Below, piece by piece: positions 59,540 to 64,000 of a stretch of DNA of 64,000 bases. The DNA is taken from contig JALOLD010000018.1 in assembly GCA_025456145.1 (NCBI GenBank), forward strand, positions 1-64,000. Direction: 5' to 3'. The stretch is from Thermoanaerobaculales bacterium. Its GTDB lineage: Bacteria; Acidobacteriota; Thermoanaerobaculia; Thermoanaerobaculales; Sulfomarinibacteraceae. How positions within the stretch are numbered: the stretch's first letter is position 1; each line of letters begins with the position of its first letter. The notes beneath the pieces were generated by a model, which searched no databases, had not been told where the DNA came from, and saw only the letters and a list, made by a program, of their open reading frames with translations. The translations under genes and the position numbers were made by a program.

Positions 59540-61150
59540 ATGAAGACCCAGCCACCGCTCCGTCTCGTGGCCGCGCTGTCGGCGACCGCCTTCCTCATCG
59601 TGCCGGGATCCGGCGGACTGCTCGCCGAGGAGCCGGGGACCGCCGAGGAGGGGACCCGTCCTTCCGCCCTCGAGTACCTCGACGACCCGCCGGCGACCGT
59701 GCCGCCGCGGCTCGCCCCACCCAAGACCGGCGGTCCGGCCGAGGTCGAGCACCAGGGCTTCGTCAGCATCCAGGTCAACGTCGGCCCGGACGGGCTCAAC
59801 ATCCCCGGCGACGCCGCCAACGAGCCGTCGATCGCGGTCGACCCGCTCGACGCTCGGCGGATGGCGATCGGCTGGCGCCAGTTCGACACCGTCCTGTCGA
59901 ACTTCCGCCAGGCGGGGCGCGCCTGGACCACCGACCGCGGCCACAGCTGGACCTTTCCGGGTGTCTTCACCCCCGGCGTCTTCCGCTCGGACCCGGTGCT
60001 CGAGGCCGACGGCGACGGGCGGTTCTACTACTACAGCCTACGCGAGAACCTGCTCTGCGACTTCTTCTTCTCGCCGGACGGCGGCCAGAGCTGGGCCGGC
60101 CCGCACTACGCCTATGGCGGAGACAAGCAGTGGTTCGCCATCGACCGCACCGACGGCCCCGGGCGCGGCAACATCTACGTCAGCTGGAGCCTCGCCTCCA
60201 ACCCCTGGGGGGAGCGGGTCTTCATCCGCTCGACCGACGGCGGCCAGACCTTCTCCTACCCGGAGGTGCTCAGGCCGGCGCCGATCTGGGGGACGCTCAC
60301 GGTCGACGAGGACGGCGTCCTCTACCTCGCCGGCAACGCCTCGTTCAACTACAACATTTTCGTCGTCTACCGGTCGCTCGACGCCTGGGATGCGGGGGTC
60401 GAGCCGACCTTCGACTCGTTCTCGCTCAGCCTGGGCGGGCGCCACTCGGTGGGCACCGGCCCCAACCCGGTCGGTCTTCTCGGCCAGGTCTGGCTCGACG
60501 TCAACCGGACCGACGGCCCCGACCGCGGCCACCTCTACCTCGTCTCGTCGGTCGACCCGCCCGGGGGCGACCCGCAGGACGTCCACTTCCTCCGCTCGAC
60601 CGACATGGGCGAGACCTGGAGCACGCCGGTCCGCGTCAACACCGACGACCGCGACGCCTGGCAGTGGTTCGCGACGATGTCGACCTCGCCCGACGGCCGG
60701 ATCGACGTCGTCTGGGTCGAGTCGGTGACCGGGGACGAGCCGAACATCGGCGCCCTGACCTACGCCTTCTCGACCGACGGCGGCGACACCTGGTCGGTGC
60801 CGGTGACGGTCAGCCCGACCTTCAACAGCTGGCGGGGCTTCCCCGGGCAGAACAAGCTCGGCGACTACTACGACATGACCTCGGACGCCACCGGCGCCGA
60901 CGTCGCCTGGGCGGCCACCTTCAACGACGAGCAGGACGTCTACTACCTCCGGCTGTGGGCCGACTGCGACGGCAACGGTGCGAGCGACGCCTACGACATG
61001 TGGCTCGGCCGGGTGCGAGACCTCGACGGCAACCGGACGCCCGACACCTGCCAGATCGCCGAGGACCCGTCGATCGACAGTGACGGCGACGGCATCATCG
61101 ACGCGTTCCGGACGCCTCCGCGGTCCGGCGGCGGCCGGGTCGCACCGTGA
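59540..61150 (+). CDS. Secreted BNR/Asp-box propeller protein with calcium-binding tail
   Basis: 536 residues from the leaderless ATG at 59540; the much longer open frame upstream is out-of-frame reading. A signal peptide (LRLVAALSATAFLIVPGSGG) precedes a sialidase-type propeller with at least five Asp boxes: WTTDRGHSW, FSPDGGQSW, RSTDGGQTF, RSTDMGETW and FSTDGGDTW. The catalytic Arg triad and Tyr/Glu of true sialidases could not be assigned. The tail has EF-hand or dockerin-like calcium loops (DCDGNGASDAYDM; DLDGNRTPDTC; DSDGDGIID). Probably an extracellular binding or glycan-active protein. Confidence 0.8.
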   Translation: MKTQPPLRLVAALSATAFLIVPGSGGLLAEEPGTAEEGTRPSALEYLDDPPATVPPRLAPPKTGGPAEVEHQGFVSIQVNVGPDGLNIPGDAANEPSIAVDPLDARRMAIGWRQFDTVLSNFRQAGRAWTTDRGHSWTFPGVFTPGVFRSDPVLEADGDGRFYYYSLRENLLCDFFFSPDGGQSWAGPHYAYGGDKQWFAIDRTDGPGRGNIYVSWSLASNPWGERVFIRSTDGGQTFSYPEVLRPAPIWGTLTVDEDGVLYLAGNASFNYNIFVVYRSLDAWDAGVEPTFDSFSLSLGGRHSVGTGPNPVGLLGQVWLDVNRTDGPDRGHLYLVSSVDPPGGDPQDVHFLRSTDMGETWSTPVRVNTDDRDAWQWFATMSTSPDGRIDVVWVESVTGDEPNIGALTYAFSTDGGDTWSVPVTVSPTFNSWRGFPGQNKLGDYYDMTSDATGADVAWAATFNDEQDVYYLRLWADCDGNGASDAYDMWLGRVRDLDGNRTPDTCQIAEDPSIDSDGDGIIDAFRTPPRSGGGRVAP

Positions 61151-61154
61151 CCGG

Positions 61155-62048
61155 TCAGCCGATGATCGTGTGGAAGGCGTCGGCGAGGGCCGGCGCGCGG
61201 AAGCGGTAGCCGGACGTCTCGAGGACCGCCGGCCGCACCCGGCTCGAGGCGAGGAGCAGGGCGTCGGCCATCTCGCCGAGCCCCAGCCTGACCGCGAAGG
61301 CCGGCGCCGGCATCACCGCCGGGCGGTCGAGGTGCTCGCCGAGGGCGCGGGCGAAGCCGCGGCTGGTCGCCTCGCCCGGGGCGACGAGGTTGACCGGGCC
61401 TTCGACGTCGCCGCGCCCGAGCAGGTGCTCGACCGCGCCGACAACGTCGTCGATGGCGATCCACGGCCAGAACTGGCGCCCCGACCCGATCGGCCCGCCA
61501 ACCCCGAGCTTGAAGGGGGTGAGCATCCGCTCGAGGGCGCCGCCGCCCGATCCGAGGACCATCCCGAGCCGCAGCAGCACCACGCGAGCGCCGCCGGTGG
61601 TCGCCTCGAGCGCCGCCGCCTCCCACTCGCGGCACAGCTCGGCGAGAAAGCCCCGGCCGGGCGGGGAGCTCTCGTCCAGCGGCTCGTCGCCGCGGTCGCC
61701 GTAGAAACCGGTCGCCGAGGCGTTGACCAGCAGGGGCGGGGCGGGGTCGGCGCCGGCCATCGCGCGGACCAGGGTGCGGGTCGAGTCGAGCCGGCTCGAC
61801 CGCAGCTCGTCCTTGATATTCGGCGTCCAGCGGCCCGAGCTGATCGAGCGGCCGTTGAGGTTGACGACGGCGTCGGCGCCCGCCAACGCCGCCGGGTCGA
61901 GCTCGCCGGCCGCCGGGTCCCAGCGCAGCTCGGTGGGGTCGGCCGGCGCTCTCCTGACCAGGGTGGCAACCTCGTGGCCGTGCCGGCGCAGACCGGCGAC
62001 GAGGGTCGATCCGACGAAGCCGCTAGCTCCCGAGACGATGATCTTCAT
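61155..62048 (-). CDS. TIGR01777 family NAD(P)-dependent epimerase/dehydratase
   Basis: 297 residues. The SDR nucleotide motif is IIVSGASGFVGSTLVAGL, followed by the family-specific VVNLNGRSISSGRW and NASATGFYGDRGDEPLDESS (the YG(D) motif), and WPWIAIDDVVGAVEHLL. The C-terminal DUF1731-like region is PAVMPAPAFAVRLGLGEMAD. This family (E. coli YfcH, plant SulA-like) has uncertain substrates. It is the last gene of a run with hemH (29-base gap) and the ferritin-like gene. Confidence 0.9.
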   Translation of the reverse strand: MKIIVSGASGFVGSTLVAGLRRHGHEVATLVRRAPADPTELRWDPAAGELDPAALAGADAVVNLNGRSISSGRWTPNIKDELRSSRLDSTRTLVRAMAGADPAPPLLVNASATGFYGDRGDEPLDESSPPGRGFLAELCREWEAAALEATTGGARVVLLRLGMVLGSGGGALERMLTPFKLGVGGPIGSGRQFWPWIAIDDVVGAVEHLLGRGDVEGPVNLVAPGEATSRGFARALGEHLDRPAVMPAPAFAVRLGLGEMADALLLASSRVRPAVLETSGYRFRAPALADAFHTIIG

Positions 62049-62077
62049 GACCCGGTGAGCGTTCGGACGGCCACGGA

Positions 62078-63094
62078 TTATTCCGCGGCGCCGGCGGGAG
62101 GGGAGCGCCAGTCGCGGGTGTGGTCGGAGATCACCGCCGCGAGCGCCGCGACGTGGTCCGGTCGGTCGTTGAGCGCCGCGATGTAACGAAAGCCGCTCCC
62201 GCCGGCCGACTCGAACAACCGGCGACCGCCGATCGCCACCTCCTCGAGGGTCTCCAGACAGTCGGCGGCGAAGCCCGGACAGACCACGTCGACGCCGTGC
62301 ACGCCGCGTCGTCCCCAGGACGAGAGCCGGTCGGCGAGGGCCGGGCGGAGCCAGGGCTCGCGGCCGAAGCGGGACTGGTAGGCCATGTGCCAGCGACCGG
62401 GGGCGAGGCCGAGGGAGCGGACCAGGGCGCGTGTCGTCGCCGCGCACTGGTCGGGGTAGGGGTCGCCGGCATCGGCGATCCGCTGCGGGAGGCCGTGGAA
62501 CGAGGCGACCAGCCGACCCGCGGGGACGCCCTCGTCCCACCGCTCGGCGACGCTGGCCGCCAGCGCGCCGATGTAGGCGGGGTGGTCGTGGTAGCTCTCG
62601 ACGGTCCGCGTCTCGACCGCCCGGCCGAGGCGCCCGGAGGCGGCGTCGACGGCGTCGACCGTCGAGGCGGTGGTGGTGGTGCTGTACTGCGGGTAGAGCG
62701 GCAGCACGAGGACCCGGTGACAGCCCGCCGCGACCAGCCTGCGGAGCTCGACGGCGATCGACGGCGAGCCGTATCGCATCGCGACGCGAACCGGCGCCTC
62801 GATCCCGGCGCCGGCGAGGGTGGGGCCGAGGGCGGCGCCGATCCTCGCGGTAGTCACCGTGAGGGGCGACCCCTCGGAGGTCCAGATCGCGCGGTACAGC
62901 CGGGCCGAGCGGCGCGGGCGCAGGGGAAGGACGACGAGGTTGCGGATGAGCCACCAGCGCAGCCGCGGCAGGTCGACCACGCGGCGGTCGGCGAGGAACT
63001 CGCGCAGGTAGGCGCGCACCGCCCGGGCGGTCGGTGCGGTCGGCGATCCGAGGTTGGTCAGCAGGACGCCGAAGGACGGCGGCCCGCCGCTCAC
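62078..63094 (-). CDS. hemH: Ferrochelatase
   Basis: 338 residues from the GTG overlapping the ferritin-like stop (GTGA). The N terminus FGVLLTNLGSPTAPTARAVR is characteristic. The metal-binding His is in VASFHGLPQRIADAGDPYPD (about 198) and the catalytic Glu in ADCLETLEEVAIGG (about 282). The substrate loop is LPLYPQYSTTTTAST. It inserts ferrous iron into protoporphyrin IX (or coproporphyrin III) at the cytoplasmic face. No 2Fe-2S cysteine cluster is visible at the C terminus. Translational coupling to a ferritin-like protein suggests linked iron supply. Confidence 0.95.
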   Translation of the reverse strand: MSGGPPSFGVLLTNLGSPTAPTARAVRAYLREFLADRRVVDLPRLRWWLIRNLVVLPLRPRRSARLYRAIWTSEGSPLTVTTARIGAALGPTLAGAGIEAPVRVAMRYGSPSIAVELRRLVAAGCHRVLVLPLYPQYSTTTTASTVDAVDAASGRLGRAVETRTVESYHDHPAYIGALAASVAERWDEGVPAGRLVASFHGLPQRIADAGDPYPDQCAATTRALVRSLGLAPGRWHMAYQSRFGREPWLRPALADRLSSWGRRGVHGVDVVCPGFAADCLETLEEVAIGGRRLFESAGGSGFRYIAALNDRPDHVAALAAVISDHTRDWRSPPAGAAE

Positions 63095-63534
63095 TGGGCG
63101 GTCGGCGCGTCCGCGAAGTCGTTCGGGTCGAAGGCGTCGAGATCGGGGACCTTGGCCATGATCTGCTTGATCATCTCCTGGTGCCGGACCTCCTCGTCGC
63201 GCAGCCTGGTGAACAGCGCCTTGACCTCGTCGTCGCCGACCGACGGCAGCGCCTGGTGGTAGAAGTCGTAGGCCTTGACCTCGGCGGCCAGCGCGACCTC
63301 GAGGGCCTCGTTGATCGACATGAAGGCGCGGGCGCCGTCATAGCCGGGGGCCTCGACCTCGATGATCGCCGAGGCGTCGGCGGTCGACGGGTCGTTGCCA
63401 AAGAGCTCGGTGCGCTGAGCGACCAGGACCTCGGCGTGCTTGACCTCGTTGTCGGACATGAAGCGGAAGAACTTCGCCACCTCGGGGGTGCGGTGGGCCT
63501 CGAGCTGCTCGGCGAACTCGTCGTGATGGCTCAT
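63091..63534 (-). CDS. Ferritin-like/rubrerythrin-family di-iron protein
   Basis: 147 residues from an ATG with a GGAGG site. Iron-binding helices are visible: EVAKFFRFMSDNEVKHAEVL (ExxH), EALEVALAAEVKAYDFYHQA (Glu ligand) and RLRDEEVRHQEMIKQIMAKV (ExxH). The first long helix of a standard rubrerythrin four-helix bundle is nearly absent; only about 15 residues precede the ExxH helix, so a ligand may come from a dimer partner. No rubredoxin domain. Its stop overlaps the hemH start by four bases, consistent with iron storage or peroxide protection linked to heme synthesis. Confidence 0.85.
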   Translation of the reverse strand: MSHHDEFAEQLEAHRTPEVAKFFRFMSDNEVKHAEVLVAQRTELFGNDPSTADASAIIEVEAPGYDGARAFMSINEALEVALAAEVKAYDFYHQALPSVGDDEVKALFTRLRDEEVRHQEMIKQIMAKVPDLDAFDPNDFADAPTAQ

Positions 63535-63613
63535 GGCCTGCCTCCAGCGCGTCGTCGCCGCAGGCGGTGCGGCGGTCGTTCGGGGGGAACTGTGAACCGG
63601 CCGCCGGACCTTG

Positions 63614-64000
63614 TCAAGAAAGCCGCGACCAGCGCAGCCGCTCCCAGGCCGCGCCGGCGGTCCAGCCGGCGACCATGAACAGGAGGACCGCGCCGGTGTG
63701 CCAGACGATGACGTGGGGGAGGTTCGACATCGGGCACATCAGGTGGATCGCCGCGTCGGCGGCGACCGCGGCGCCGCCACCGCCGAGCAGGCCGGCGGTC
63801 GGGGCGCGCAGCGGCAGGGCGCGGAAGACGAGCCCCAGGGTAACGACGAAGGCGGGGAGGGCGAGCAGGCTCTCGTGCTTGAGGCAGCCGACCCCCGGGC
63901 CGAGGCCGCCGCCGGACAGGGCGATCGCCGGCGACATGACCGCGGTCGCGACGCCGACTAGGAGCTGGACGCCGACCGCGAGCAGGGCGGCCAGGCGGAC
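63614..64000 (-). CDS. NrsF-like (DUF1109) membrane protein, 5' end outside window
   Basis: The frame stays open to the right edge (upstream codons read VRLAALLAVGVQLLVGVATA), so the N terminus is missing. The visible 129 residues contain about four membrane helices and the conserved blocks of NrsF/DUF1109 proteins: GVGCLKHESLLALPAF, RALPLRAPTAGLLGGGGAAV and AAIHLMCPMSNLPHVIVWHT. NrsF-type proteins are membrane anti-sigma factors for ECF sigma factors, often with two essential cysteines; both Cys (GCLKH and LMCPM) are present here. An ECF sigma gene would be expected upstream, beyond the window. Confidence 0.75.
   Translation of the reverse strand, partial: VRLAALLAVGVQLLVGVATAVMSPAIALSGGGLGPGVGCLKHESLLALPAFVVTLGLVFRALPLRAPTAGLLGGGGAAVAADAAIHLMCPMSNLPHVIVWHTGAVLLFMVAGWTAGAAWERLRWSRLS

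Overview
The window is very GC-rich chromosomal DNA. Almost every codon ends in G or C, which is why long mirror-image open frames cover most genes; I discarded these. The organism has a two-membrane envelope: there is a TonB-dependent receptor, an LpxL/HtrB-type lipid A acyltransferase and an OmpA-type domain. The protein repertoire (giant propeller sensor kinase, M6 protease with PKD and kelch repeats, secreted beta-helix proteins ending in a DGFE tail, DUF6265, TLC-HEAT-cNMP transporter) resembles Acidobacteriota, perhaps Thermoanaerobaculia-like. That placement is inference from gene content; no rRNA or other marker is present. I saw no tRNA, rRNA, CRISPR array, insertion sequence or prophage.

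Layout. 1-8.5 kb: end of a membrane protein, a propeller histidine kinase, a spermidine-synthase-like methyltransferase, a thioredoxin-fold protein without cysteines, and a nucleotide-transporter-like protein fused to HEAT repeats and a cyclic-nucleotide domain. 8.6-13.6 kb: an 18-bp TetR/FadR-type palindrome, a zinc ribbon, then a coupled pair: a GHKL (Hsp90-type) ATPase fused through membrane helices to a transglutaminase, and a second protein that looks like the same ATPase fold with its ATP-binding residues lost. 13.8-16.4 kb: secreted M6 metalloprotease.

16.5-23.5 kb, minus strand: a compact six-gene operon with a clear promoter: PspA (ESCRT-III-like), a membrane-anchored ABC substrate-binding protein fused to an OmpA peptidoglycan-binding domain, permease, ABC ATPase, a membrane coiled-coil protein and a non-sigma54 AAA+ ATPase. 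I regard this as the strongest candidate for a poorly described system: an envelope-stress machine joining an ESCRT-III-like protein, a Vps4/FtsH-style AAA+ and a cell-wall-tethered ABC transporter.

23.7-40 kb is mostly housekeeping: LpxL-like acyltransferase, TonB receptor with terminator, DUF6265, Kef-type antiporter with a STAS-like protein, MtgA transglycosylase, a Cys-rich-repeat protein, thioesterase, CoA-binding protein, PlsC-like acyltransferase, sulfatase-like/TPR protein, RsgA, EttA, a tiny DRR-repeat protein and DUF302. 40-52 kb: two secreted beta-helix proteins sharing a C-terminal tail, several unknown secreted or membrane proteins, and an APC permease fused to EIIA-like and RCK_C domains. 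51-55 kb: an overlapping three-gene operon (zinc-ribbon/pilin-like protein, DUF3857-transglutaminase, DUF4328). 55-64 kb: a giant C45 acyltransferase-like protein, a BNR propeller protein, a TIGR01777 epimerase, ferrochelatase coupled to a ferritin-like protein, and the end of an NrsF-like membrane protein.

Two sequence-level themes recur. Many start codons sit exactly six bases after a TANNNT -10 hexamer, implying leaderless mRNAs. Two intergenic regions carry inverted repeats whose arms are built from degenerate six-base units.
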